A DNA stretch of 6,921 nt from Kangiellaceae bacterium (GCA_030590405.1 JAUUYO010000181.1:1-6921), one strand, 5' to 3'. Positions 1 to 6,331 are shown, numbered from the stretch's first letter. Translations and numbers: made by a program. The notes: generated from the sequence alone by a model not told the origin.

Positions 1-1936
1 CATCGTGAGGCGTTTCAGGTTTATCATCATTGATGACCAATAGTAATCTAATGCTAAAACGGCAACCTTTGCCGGGCTGAGATTCAACGGATAATTCTCC
101 GCTCAGTTGCTCACAAATAATAAAATAAGAAACTGATAACCCTAAACCAGTGCCGGTCTTTTCATCTTTAGTGGTGAAAAAAGGTTCAAAGACACGCTTT
201 CTGGTGTCTTCCCCCATACCGGGTCCATTATCGATGACTTCGATCACCGCATTACTGCCTTCCCGCCGGATAATTAGCTCGATTAAAGGAGGGTGATCAT
301 CAATATTTTCTGTGGCCAGCGCTTGCGCAGCGTTGATTAGCAGGTTTAAAAACACTTGCTCCAGTTGGTTTTTTTGGGCAAACACCTGACCAATGTTAGG
401 CGAATAAGTTTTACGAATTTGAATATTCCTAAAATCAAATTGTTTTTTCTGGTTGTAATCTTTAGCAGACAATCTGACTGCAGCGTCTAGTACCTCGATC
501 AAATTGACATGGCTCGATTCATGGGTGCCTGGTTTGGCAAAACTGAGCATATCGCCGACAATACTGGCGGCTCTTTTTCCAGACGCCAAAATACCATCAA
601 GAAAGGTGTCGATACTTTGTTGTTGGATAAACTGGATGATTTGTTCAATTTCAAGATTGTTTTGTGCGGCGATGGTATGATTTCGGCTCAGCTCCAGACT
701 TAGCCTGCGTTTGATATTTTGCGCACTTTGCATAATGGCACCTAACGGATTATTGATTTCGTGAGCCATGCCTGCCGCCAGCCCGCCAAGTGACAGCATT
801 TTTTCAGTTTGCACTAAGGTTTCATCGATTTTGACTTTATCGGTGACATCATCGATCCGAATGACTTTACCCTGATCTTGAGTACGCTCCGCATAAATCG
901 TATAAACCATGACTTCCAGAGTTCGCATGGATAAGTTGATTTCCTGATCAAACCGAAAGGTTAGAGTTTGAGTCAATAAATCACCATGCTGCCTGGCGGC
1001 TCTGATTTTCTGAACGAGCGTGGGATAGAGTGCCGATAAATCATTACCAATTGCCGATTCCGCATGGATTGCTGTCATTTGCTCAGCCTCCCTGTTCCAT
1101 TGCAACACGATGTTGTCGATATCCAATGCGATAATCACAGAAGGCATCGAATCGATGAGTTTAGCCAGATAATTTTGGATGGCATCAAATTGTTGCTCGG
1201 CGATTTTTCTACCGTGTTTTTGTTTTTTAATTTCGCTAGAGTGTTCTGCGATTTTGATTTCCAACAAGTTGCGGGTCTTTTCCAGAGCCTGGTGTGACTG
1301 ATGAAGCCTTTCTTCTGCCTCACGCCGATGTGAGATGTCAGAAATAAACTCGATATAATGAGGTGTTTCAAGCCAGCCAGCCATTCGCGCACGGCTCTCT
1401 ACCGGGATTTTTTGACCATTTTTTTTCCGAAAAATAGTCTCATAAAAAACATCTTTACCATCCCTTAGTGCTTTTTCTAGATCAGGATTCCGGTGTAAAT
1501 GGCAATCGATATCCAGGTCGAGCGTCGACATCTTAAGAAGTTCATTTTTGCTGTAGCCTAAGGAATCACAGGCGCGTTGATTTATCTCTTTAATCACCCC
1601 TTGTGGGCTGCTCAAAATCACCATATCAATGGCTTGATCCATCAGCACTAGAAAATCTTGTTTGGTTTCATCCCAGCGATGCGCCTGTTCGCCTTCCCAG
1701 CGCAACAGGTAAAAGGTTGGGTAAGCAATCAGCGCCAGGGTCATGCAAGCGACCCCCAGTTCCAGCATCGCCTCATTCCAGTTAAAATAACCGTCTAACC
1801 AAAAATTAATACTGAGTGCGCTGGCTGCCGGAAGTAACGCCGCGATAATAATCAAGCTGGCAATAAAGCCGCGCACCGACCAGTGCTTGGCAAACTGCGA
1901 GCGAGCTTGGCTTTTGAGTGGATTGATTGGCTGCAT
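1..1936 (-). CDS. Membrane-bound PAS-PAS sensor histidine kinase (C-terminus cut by window edge)
   Basis: This gene probably encodes the sensor of a two-component system, autophosphorylating on His and passing phosphate to an unseen response regulator. The frame is open from ATG 1936 to the left edge (645 codons), with AAGGA six bases before the start. Two membrane segments lie at about residues 20-43 and 57-78, separated by a very short loop, so the signal is probably sensed in the membrane or cytoplasm. A PAS domain follows at about 94-205, then a coiled coil, then a second PAS at about 253-375. The phospho-acceptor is His392 in GMAHEINNP. The ATPase domain shows the N box (Asn535), G1 DNGPGMG (569-575), F box FEPFFTTK (583-590) and G2 GTGLGL (595-600). 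The stretch between His392 and the second dimerisation helix is longer than in typical NtrB-like kinases. The sequence at the edge (about 625-635) is already the last beta strand, so few codons are missing. The ligand is unknown. This long frame is easily missed because its stop lies outside the window. Confidence 0.93.
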   Translation of the reverse strand, partial: MQPINPLKSQARSQFAKHWSVRGFIASLIIIAALLPAASALSINFWLDGYFNWNEAMLELGVACMTLALIAYPTFYLLRWEGEQAHRWDETKQDFLVLMDQAIDMVILSSPQGVIKEINQRACDSLGYSKNELLKMSTLDLDIDCHLHRNPDLEKALRDGKDVFYETIFRKKNGQKIPVESRARMAGWLETPHYIEFISDISHRREAEERLHQSHQALEKTRNLLEIKIAEHSSEIKKQKHGRKIAEQQFDAIQNYLAKLIDSMPSVIIALDIDNIVLQWNREAEQMTAIHAESAIGNDLSALYPTLVQKIRAARQHGDLLTQTLTFRFDQEINLSMRTLEVMVYTIYAERTQDQGKVIRIDDVTDKVKIDETLVQTEKMLSLGGLAAGMAHEINNPLGAIMQSAQNIKRRLSLELSRNHTIAAQNNLEIEQIIQFIQQQSIDTFLDGILASGKRAASIVGDMLSFAKPGTHESSHVNLIEVLDAAVRLSAKDYNQKKQFDFRNIQIRKTYSPNIGQVFAQKNQLEQVFLNLLINAAQALATENIDDHPPLIELIIRREGSNAVIEVIDNGPGMGEDTRKRVFEPFFTTKDEKTGTGLGLSVSYFIICEQLSGELSVESQPGKGCRFSIRLLLVINDDKPETPHD

Positions 1937-2071
1937 AGGCGGTCCTTTATAATAGGCTCTGTGCAATAAAAATAAACAAATATCGGCTTGTTACTAAAAA
2001 ACTCTAATGCTTATTGGTTGTTTTGTAAAATATTTTTGTGAATTTAAAGTAAAATAAAGTTTTTTCTATGC

Positions 2072-2080
2072 TGATAGTAT
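2072..2080 (+). promoter_or_regulatory. Possible extended -10 promoter for the rsd-like gene
   Basis: TGATAGTAT matches an extended -10 element (TGn followed by a TATAAT-like hexamer) in the AT-rich 199-bp gap between the divergent kinase and rsd genes. No good -35 hexamer stands 16-18 bases upstream, as is common for extended -10 promoters. Transcription would begin near 2087, leaving about 49 bases of leader. The rest of the gap (1937-2071) is AT-rich and shows no clear operator. I could not place a convincing promoter for the kinase gene. Confidence 0.35.
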
Positions 2081-2135
2081 GGTAAAAATGTAATTGGGTG
2101 TTTTGAGTTATAAATCTTATGAGAGTCGCTGTATT

Positions 2136-2594
2136 ATGCTGGAAAACCAAGTTGAACAAAAACAACAACTAAAATGCAAGACTACCGCCGTTGACGATTG
2201 GCTAGCCGAGCGTAGTCAGGTGATTGTGCTGTATTGTAAATTATCAGGTTACAAAAACCAGACCCAATTACCTGATAATACTCAAATCAATCTGTTTTGC
2301 GATATTTTGATTGATTATGTTTCTGCAGGGCATTTTGAAGTGTATGAACAAATCGTCAATGATTGTGAGATCCACGGGCCAACCAGTATCGATCTACTCA
2401 ATGAGCTCTACCCTGATATTTCTAAAACAACGGATATTGTTGTTAATTTTAATGAAAAGTATTCTAACCGCGTCAATAAAAAAGATAATCCGATGGAAGG
2501 ATTTGACGCCGATCTGTCTGTGCTCGGTGAGGCAATCGCCAAACGAGTCGACCTGGAAGACAATTTGATCGATACGCTGAGAACCAAGCATTAA
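2136..2594 (+). CDS. rsd: Rsd/AlgQ-family regulator of sigma-70
   Basis: A protein of 152 residues, close to the 158 of E. coli Rsd, which binds region 4 of sigma-70 and lowers its competition with alternative sigma factors; the Pseudomonas relative is AlgQ. Family features visible are VDDWL (19-23) in the first helix, the signature DYVSAGHFEVYEQI (60-73), and a C-terminal helix with LGEAIAKRVDLEDNLI. The frame can be extended 14 codons upstream to a TTG at 2094, but the ATG at 2136 gives MLENQ, which aligns with the E. coli start MLNQL, so I use it. The ribosome-binding site is weak: GAGAG about ten bases upstream. The protein should be soluble and cytoplasmic, with no signal or membrane segment. 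The ABM gene follows after 75 bases on the same strand and may be co-transcribed. Family membership is clear; binding to sigma-70 in this organism is inferred. Confidence 0.9.
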   Translation: MLENQVEQKQQLKCKTTAVDDWLAERSQVIVLYCKLSGYKNQTQLPDNTQINLFCDILIDYVSAGHFEVYEQIVNDCEIHGPTSIDLLNELYPDISKTTDIVVNFNEKYSNRVNKKDNPMEGFDADLSVLGEAIAKRVDLEDNLIDTLRTKH

Positions 2595-2669
2595 CGCCTG
2601 TTGACCTTTTATCAGTCTTCAGCTTACCTCTAAAATTCGCTATTTCTAACTTAAGGTACAGGCAATAAA

Positions 2670-2966
2670 ATGATAAGAGTAATTATTGAACGAAAAATTA
2701 GTGATGGCTGTGTGGACCAGTATTTAGAGCTTATCCACCGAGCACGAAAAAAAGCCAATACCGTGAATGGATTTATTGCAGGTGAGTTATTGCAGGAAAA
2801 AAATAACCCCCAACATGCGATCATTATCTCAAGCTGGGAAAATAATGATGCATGGGTTGCTTGGGCGGCTTCTGAAGAAAGGCTCAATGCCCTCGAAGGG
2901 ATGCGCTCATTGTTGGGGGATGATGAAAAAGTGACTATTCTTGAAAATAGTAATATTCTGCTTTAA
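2670..2966 (+). CDS. ABM-domain small protein (putative antibiotic biosynthesis monooxygenase fold)
   Basis: A 98-residue protein of the ABM/dimeric alpha-beta barrel fold. The pattern is a first strand MIRVIIERKI, a helix (DQYLELIHRARKKAN), a central PGF-like turn (NGFIAGELLQ), the strand HAIIISSWEN followed by a helix with W and ASEER, and a last strand KVTILE. Such proteins act as homodimers; some are quinone or polyketide monooxygenases or haem-degrading enzymes, but most bacterial single-domain members have no known substrate, and nothing here fixes one. No signal peptide is present, so it is probably cytoplasmic. AGG about eight bases before the ATG serves as ribosome-binding site. It follows rsd by 75 bases, and TTGACC at 2601-2606 in that gap could be a -35 without a good -10 partner. 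It converges with the aromatic-pathway fusion gene with only 32 bases between stops and no evident terminator. Confidence 0.8.
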   Translation: MIRVIIERKISDGCVDQYLELIHRARKKANTVNGFIAGELLQEKNNPQHAIIISSWENNDAWVAWAASEERLNALEGMRSLLGDDEKVTILENSNILL

Positions 2967-2998
2967 TCGTTACTGTCGAACCCGTTTGTTTAGTAGTT

Positions 2999-5098
2999 TT
3001 AACTGTGATAAAGATCGCTCATTAATTCCGCAAATTGTGCATACCTGAGTGCTTGGGGGCCATCACTTAAAGCTTCTTCCGGATTAGGGTGAAACTCAAT
3101 CATCAAGCCATGAGCACCAACCGCTTTAGCCGCTTTAGCCATCGGTATCACCAACTCTCTTTTGCCAACCGCATGCGAGGGATCGACAATAATGGGTAAA
3201 TGAGTCATTTGTTTGAGTAGTGGCACCGCACTGAGATCAAGGGTGTTTCGAGTAGCGGTTTCAAAAGTACGGATACCTCGCTCACACAGAAAAACTTGCA
3301 TGTTACCTTGGGTGAGAATGTATTCCGCCGCATTCAGTAATTCTTCCAGCGAAGCCATCAACCCCCGTTTTAACATCACTGGGCGATTAATCTGGCCGAC
3401 CGCTTTCAATAATGAAAAATTTTGCATATTGCGCGCGCCGATCTGCAACATATCAGCTTGCTTGGCAATCGCTTTAACATCTTCGGTATTCATCACCTCG
3501 GTAATGATCGGCATCGAATATTTTTCACCGGCTTGTTGGATAAAGTCCAGTCCCTCAAACCCCAATCCTTGAAAACTATAAGGGGAGGTGCGCGGTTTAA
3601 AACAACCACCACGTAAAATCGCCACCCCGGTTTCATTGGCATGTTTAGCACAAGACATGATCTGCGACAAAGATTCCACCGCGCAAGGTCCTGCCAAAAC
3701 CGTAAAGTTATCACCGCCGATTTTAGTGCCTTTGACTTCAATCAAGGTATCTTCTGGCTTATGTTCCCGGCTGGTCAAATGGTAGCTTTTTCTTGGTTTT
3801 TGCAGTGTTTGGCTTAATCGCGATTGATCGCCAGGTTGCTTTTCCGCCGGTCTGTCGTTTTGGCGGTCAAGGGTGTCTAATTTGGCTTTGGCCAAACTCT
3901 GCGGTGAAACCTGAGTAGCGGAAATATCTTCGGTAGGGTAGCTGCCGAGCACCCGTAAAAACAGGCAAAGCCTTGATAATGATTCAAGGGTATTTTCAAC
4001 ATTTTTGTCGCTAATGTTTCCTTCCAAATCGATATAAAACATTTGCTCCCAGGGTTTGTTAGGGATCGGCCGGGATTCTAATTTGCTAAGAGGAATATCG
4101 GCATCGCGAAACAAGCTTAACACTTCCGCTAACGAACCAGGCTTTTGACCAGTTGAAAGCGCGATCGACGTTTTGCATTGGACTGATAGTGAAACTTTGA
4201 TTGGCGATCGTGCCAGCACTAAAAATCGGGTGATGTTTTCTGTTTGGTTGGTAATATTACTTTTTAGCACTTCCAGGCCAAATAATCGGGCTGCTTCTTC
4301 ACTGGCGATCGCTGCGATCGTCGGTGTTTTTTGCTTGGCAACCAACTCCAGCGCATGGGCCGTACTTTGAACTAAACTAATATTGGCTGAAACCAGTTTT
4401 TTTAAGTGCTTACTGCATTGACGACTCGCCTCTGGATGGGCAGCGATACAGCTAATATTTTTTAGCTGGCTACCTTTACTGCCGATTAAACAGTGTTTTA
4501 CCGCATATTTTTCTTCACCGATAATGGTTAAATTTGATTCTAATAACAAATCATAGACTTCGGTGATACCACCGGAAGTGGTGTTTTCAATAGGTATCAC
4601 CCCATAGTCGACTTTACCTGACTGCACGCTGTTTAAGACTTTTTCGAATGAGCCACAGGCCAGATAAGTGTTGTCACTGTTGGAAAAATATTTTTTTGCA
4701 GCCAGATAAGAGTAAGCCCCCTTACCGCCGAGTACTGCCAGCGATTTCCCTACATTATTTTTCAGATCAGGATTATTAATCGACTGCACATAATCTTGTT
4801 GAAATTGAATTGAATCTTCAATAATGGTATTAAACAGTCGGGTAACATAGTGTGAATCCAGGCCGCTTTGGCTGGCTTTTTTGACTAAGGATTCAAGCAG
4901 TTCGCGCTCACGGGTTTGATCGCGCAGCGGTTTATCCATAAACTGTTTCTGCTTTGCCACTTTGCGACTAAATTCACGCCGCTGACCGAGTAAATGCAAC
5001 AATTGATCGTCTAACTCAGAGATCTTTTCTCGGATATCACCTAACCCGCTGATAGCTTTTACCGGTTTGGTGTTGTTATCTGGTTTTGATGGATTCAT
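2999..5098 (-). CDS. Trifunctional chorismate mutase / prephenate dehydratase (ACT) / class I-beta DAHP synthase fusion
   Basis: A single 699-residue cytoplasmic enzyme. Residues about 17-105 are an AroQ chorismate mutase; all E. coli PheA catalytic residues are present at a constant offset of 12: Arg23, Arg40, Lys51, Asp60, Arg63, Glu64, Ser96 and Gln100. Residues about 120-300 are prephenate dehydratase, with PIENTTSGG and the TRF motif at 290-292. Residues about 308-388 are the ACT domain, with GSLA at 321-324 (GALV in E. coli) and ESRP at 341-344, the Phe-binding motifs. A polar linker (about 389-438) leads to DAHP synthase of the I-beta (KDO8P-synthase-like) class, with metal ligands Cys472 (GPCAVES), His642 (DPSHA), Glu668 and Asp679, and substrate residues Arg496, Lys501, Arg556 and Lys577. 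There is no Met between residues 353 and 481, so separate translation of the last domain from an ATG is excluded. I chose ATG 5098 over the in-frame TTG at 5110 because GGAAAA, a ribosome-binding site, lies between them. A Phe attenuator precedes the gene. The symbol pheA fits only the first half. Confidence 0.95.
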   Translation of the reverse strand: MNPSKPDNNTKPVKAISGLGDIREKISELDDQLLHLLGQRREFSRKVAKQKQFMDKPLRDQTRERELLESLVKKASQSGLDSHYVTRLFNTIIEDSIQFQQDYVQSINNPDLKNNVGKSLAVLGGKGAYSYLAAKKYFSNSDNTYLACGSFEKVLNSVQSGKVDYGVIPIENTTSGGITEVYDLLLESNLTIIGEEKYAVKHCLIGSKGSQLKNISCIAAHPEASRQCSKHLKKLVSANISLVQSTAHALELVAKQKTPTIAAIASEEAARLFGLEVLKSNITNQTENITRFLVLARSPIKVSLSVQCKTSIALSTGQKPGSLAEVLSLFRDADIPLSKLESRPIPNKPWEQMFYIDLEGNISDKNVENTLESLSRLCLFLRVLGSYPTEDISATQVSPQSLAKAKLDTLDRQNDRPAEKQPGDQSRLSQTLQKPRKSYHLTSREHKPEDTLIEVKGTKIGGDNFTVLAGPCAVESLSQIMSCAKHANETGVAILRGGCFKPRTSPYSFQGLGFEGLDFIQQAGEKYSMPIITEVMNTEDVKAIAKQADMLQIGARNMQNFSLLKAVGQINRPVMLKRGLMASLEELLNAAEYILTQGNMQVFLCERGIRTFETATRNTLDLSAVPLLKQMTHLPIIVDPSHAVGKRELVIPMAKAAKAVGAHGLMIEFHPNPEEALSDGPQALRYAQFAELMSDLYHS

Positions 5099-5150
5099 AT
5101 TGTTTTCCAAAAAAATATTTTATTGTCGTAGACCGTCCATCCCTGGGCAT

Positions 5151-5178
5151 AAAAAAACCTCCGATTTAGGAGGTTTTT
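5151..5178 (-). terminator. Rho-independent terminator in the Phe leader (attenuator, regions 3 and 4)
   Basis: On the minus strand AAAAACCTCC pairs with GGAGGTTTTT around a six-base loop (TAAATC), giving a ten-base stem followed directly by a T run (seven T at 5157-5151). It sits between the leader ORF stop and the start of the fusion gene, 53 bases before the ATG, which is where an attenuator terminator belongs. It could also end transcripts coming from fur. On the plus strand the stem also has a short T run, but no plus-strand gene reaches it. Confidence 0.85.
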
Positions 5179-5206
5179 GATATTCCGTACCACTTTTGAA
5201 TAGCAA

Positions 5207-5272
5207 TCACCTCTCCCCAGAAAAACCGGGAAAATTAAAAAAGAAACCAATAAGCATCAGTGTGATTTTCAT
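5207..5272 (-). CDS. pheL: Phenylalanine leader peptide (PheL-like)
   Basis: A 21-codon ORF, from ATG 5272 to TGA 5207, whose middle reads GFFFNFPGF: five Phe codons within eight residues (10-17), three of them consecutive. The E. coli PheL leader contains FFFAFFFTFP, so the FFF-x-F-P run is strikingly alike, although the two peptides need not be homologous. The peptide itself probably has no function. Its translation would measure charged tRNA-Phe: ribosomes stalled at the Phe codons would prevent formation of the terminator at 5151-5178 and let RNA polymerase read the fusion gene. No Shine-Dalgarno sequence is visible before the ATG; a second in-frame ATG at codon 6 (5257-5255) also lacks one. 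The stop codon comes 29 bases before the terminator stem. Confidence 0.85.
   Translation of the reverse strand: MKITLMLIGFFFNFPGFSGER
5209..5234 (-). promoter_or_regulatory. Candidate 1:2 pause hairpin and alternative antiterminator strand of the Phe attenuator
   Basis: On the minus strand TTTTCCC (5234-5228, within the Phe codons) can pair with GGGAGAG (5217-5211), seven pairs including two G-T wobbles, with a ten-base loop. The downstream half continues as GAGGT (5213-5209), which is exactly complementary to ACCTC (5174-5170) in the first arm of the terminator. The two pairings exclude each other, as in classical 1:2 / 2:3 / 3:4 attenuation. The 2:3 pairing is only five perfect base pairs, with possible weak extension. 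A further small stem, TATTC/GAATA (5181-5202), lies between. This is a manual fold, not a computed one. Confidence 0.45.
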
Positions 5273-5280
5273 ATGATTTG

Positions 5281-5310
5281 ACTGTAACCAATTTACTCCG
5301 CTTCGGTCAA
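5281..5310 (-). promoter_or_regulatory. Candidate promoter for the Phe leader and fusion gene
   Basis: On the minus strand TTGACC (5310-5305, five of six matches to the -35 consensus) and TACAGT (5286-5281, four of six to -10) are 18 bases apart. The -35 overlaps the fur stop codon. The predicted start would be only a few bases before the leader ATG, so the leader mRNA would be nearly leaderless, which agrees with the missing Shine-Dalgarno sequence. Read-through from fur is the alternative source of transcripts. Confidence 0.45.
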
Positions 5311-5711
5311 CTTTTTTTCTTTTTTACATATAACACTAAGTTATGATCAATCAGCTCGTAACCATGTGCATCGGCTATTTTATGCTGCAGTACTTCGATT
5401 TCTTTATTGATAAATTCGATCACTTCATTGGTTTCGACACAAACCATGTGGTCATGGTGGTGTTCGCTACTGAGTTCAAAGACCGCATGGCCATCTTCAA
5501 AATTATGGCGGCTCACCAGACCTGCGGATTCAAATTGGGTTAACACTCGGTAAACAGTGGCCAACCCAACATCCTCACCGGAGGTCAGTAACAATTTATA
5601 GACATCCTCCGCACTTAAATGACGCTCGACGGAGCGCTCTAACATATTAAGGATCTTGACTCGTGGTAAAGTGACCTTTAATCCGGCGTCTTTAAGTTGT
5701 TGGTTGCTCAA
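5307..5711 (-). CDS. fur: Ferric uptake regulator Fur
   Basis: Fur is a cytoplasmic dimeric repressor that binds DNA when loaded with ferrous iron. At 134 residues it is the usual length. The N-terminal winged helix contains KVTLPRVKIL (12-21) and the recognition segment GLATVYRVLTQFE (49-61). The metal-binding half shows HHHDHMVC (84-91) and VIEF (97-100); likely ligands are His31, Glu79, His88 and Glu99 for one site and His85, Asp87, Glu106 and His123 for the other. It has a single Cys (91) and lacks the second CxxC cysteine and the C-terminal cysteines of E. coli Fur, as I recall for the Pseudomonas aeruginosa protein, which also ends HNLVLYV plus a basic tail. The only sensible start is TTG: MSNQQLKDAGLK aligns with relatives, and AGGAG stands seven bases upstream. 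It is divergent from bamE, as fur-omlA is in Pseudomonas. Its end overlaps the candidate promoter of the Phe leader. Confidence 0.96.
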   Translation of the reverse strand: MSNQQLKDAGLKVTLPRVKILNMLERSVERHLSAEDVYKLLLTSGEDVGLATVYRVLTQFESAGLVSRHNFEDGHAVFELSSEHHHDHMVCVETNEVIEFINKEIEVLQHKIADAHGYELIDHNLVLYVKKKKS

Positions 5712-5718
5712 TGATTAG

Positions 5719-5723
5719 CTCCT
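5719..5723 (-). promoter_or_regulatory. Strong ribosome-binding site that fixes the TTG start of fur
   Basis: AGGAG on the minus strand is placed seven bases before TTG 5711-5709. No ATG or GTG in frame lies near, and the family alignment requires a start here, so this strong site probably compensates for the weak initiation codon. Confidence 0.8.
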
Positions 5724-5771
5724 GGTAAAAAAATAGTCCATCAATGGAATTATTTTGAAATTAGACTGACT

Positions 5772-5777
5772 ATTATA
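5772..5777 (-). promoter_or_regulatory. Proximal fur promoter, perfect -10 hexamer
   Basis: TATAAT on the minus strand, 60 bases before the fur start codon. The hexamer 17 bases upstream (TTCAGC) matches the -35 consensus at only three positions, which suggests dependence on an activator or on another element upstream. It lies just downstream of the inverted repeat at 5785-5822. Confidence 0.5.
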
Positions 5778-5784
5778 AGGTAGC

Positions 5785-5822
5785 CCTAAGATTAGCTGAA
5801 TAAGCTAAACACAAGACTTAGG
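5785..5822. repeat. Nested inverted repeat in the fur-bamE divergent region
   Basis: Outer arms CCTAAG (5785-5790) and CTTAGG (5817-5822) enclose inner arms TTAGCT (5792-5797) and AGCTAA (5803-5808), all perfect inverted repeats. The outer and inner pairs are not centred on the same point. The block covers the -35 region of the proximal fur promoter and lies beside a second TATAAT, so it may be an operator. It does not match the Fur box consensus. Confidence 0.5.
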
Positions 5823-5828
5823 ATTATA
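5823..5828 (-). promoter_or_regulatory. Possible second, upstream fur promoter (-10)
   Basis: A second perfect TATAAT on the minus strand, 51 bases upstream of the first and set in similar surroundings: both are followed within a few bases by AGTCT. No good -35 is visible. A third TATAAT occurs at 5851-5856, also without a strong -35. AT-rich sequence makes chance matches possible. Confidence 0.3.
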
Positions 5829-5889
5829 GGTTATTTGTGCATTTGCGGGCATTATAAGCTTTTTTTACCCCGTTTTGCATAAATTCATA

Positions 5890-5895
5890 TAGAAT
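5890..5895 (+). promoter_or_regulatory. Possible -10 element for the bamE-like gene
   Basis: TAGAAT matches the -10 consensus at five of six positions, about 107 bases before the ATG. No convincing -35 stands at the usual distance (ACCCCG occupies it), so the assignment is weak. Confidence 0.25.
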
Positions 5896-6001
5896 ACGCC
5901 CATATCGATAGCCACTTTGCAGTTACGCTGAGTTTTATATCGGGCGACAATGTTTTAATCTGGGACCATCCAGAGATATACATCAAAATACAGGTATTTT
6001 C

Positions 6002-6331
6002 ATGGTTAAGCAGTTACTCATAGTTTTCGTTCTTTTTTTGTCTTCGTGTGTATATACCTTAGATATTCAACAAGGCAATATTCTTGCGCAAAAGGATATT
6101 GACAAACTACGTCCAGAGTTAAGTAAGAATCAGGTGGTATTTGTGTTAGGCAACCCAGTGGTCGATGATAGTTTTTCCGATGATAAATGGATTTACTTAT
6201 ATACTTATCAAAGCCGAATTGACCAAAATGACAAAACCCAAAAACTCATCTTGCATTTTGAAGATGATAAGTTAGTCACTGCAGAGGGTGATTTTGAAAT
6301 CCCTGAGACGCTGCAAAAGTCAAAACCCTGA
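6002..6331 (+). CDS. bamE: Outer-membrane protein assembly lipoprotein BamE (OmlA/SmpA)
   Basis: BamE is a small lipoprotein of the BAM complex, which folds beta-barrel proteins into the outer membrane. The 109-residue product begins with a signal peptide ending in a lipobox LSSC, so Cys16 would be lipidated; residue +2 is Val, not Asp, which favours transfer to the outer membrane. The mature part matches the E. coli protein: DIQQGNILAQKDIDKL (21-36), then a predicted helix and VFVLGNP, then the strands KWIYLYTYQ and KLILHFEDDKLV. Length is close to that of E. coli BamE (113). AGG seven bases before ATG is the ribosome-binding site. The gene is divergent from fur across 290 bp, an arrangement known in Pseudomonas as fur-omlA. 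It converges with the anti-sigma gene downstream. Confidence 0.93.
   Translation: MVKQLLIVFVLFLSSCVYTLDIQQGNILAQKDIDKLRPELSKNQVVFVLGNPVVDDSFSDDKWIYLYTYQSRIDQNDKTQKLILHFEDDKLVTAEGDFEIPETLQKSKP

Noticed and set aside
1135..1392. An 85-codon minus-strand frame within the histidine kinase gene, and other short frames on both strands there
   Set aside because: The true minus frame is continuous through this region and carries the two PAS domains; the short frames overlap it out of phase.
1953..1970. GGCTCTGTGCAATAAA, and GGGTCTGTTGC near 6415, resemble insertion-sequence ends
   Set aside because: Neither has an inverted partner, a target duplication or a transposase frame.
2004..2057. A 16-codon ORF (MLIGCF...) upstream of rsd that shares about 16 bases (CTAATGCTTATTGGTT, one mismatch) with the Phe leader ORF
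   Set aside because: The exact match is only 13 bases in AT-rich DNA, near what chance allows for both strands of this window; it has no Phe run and no terminator after it.
3213..3785. Plus- and minus-strand open frames of 60-120 codons inside the fusion gene
   Set aside because: They are shadows of the conserved DAHP synthase frame, without family features or ribosome-binding sites.
5712..6001. Search for a Fur box or autoregulation in the fur-bamE gap
   Set aside because: No 19-bp GATAAT-type palindrome with acceptable match was found; only AT-rich partial resemblance.
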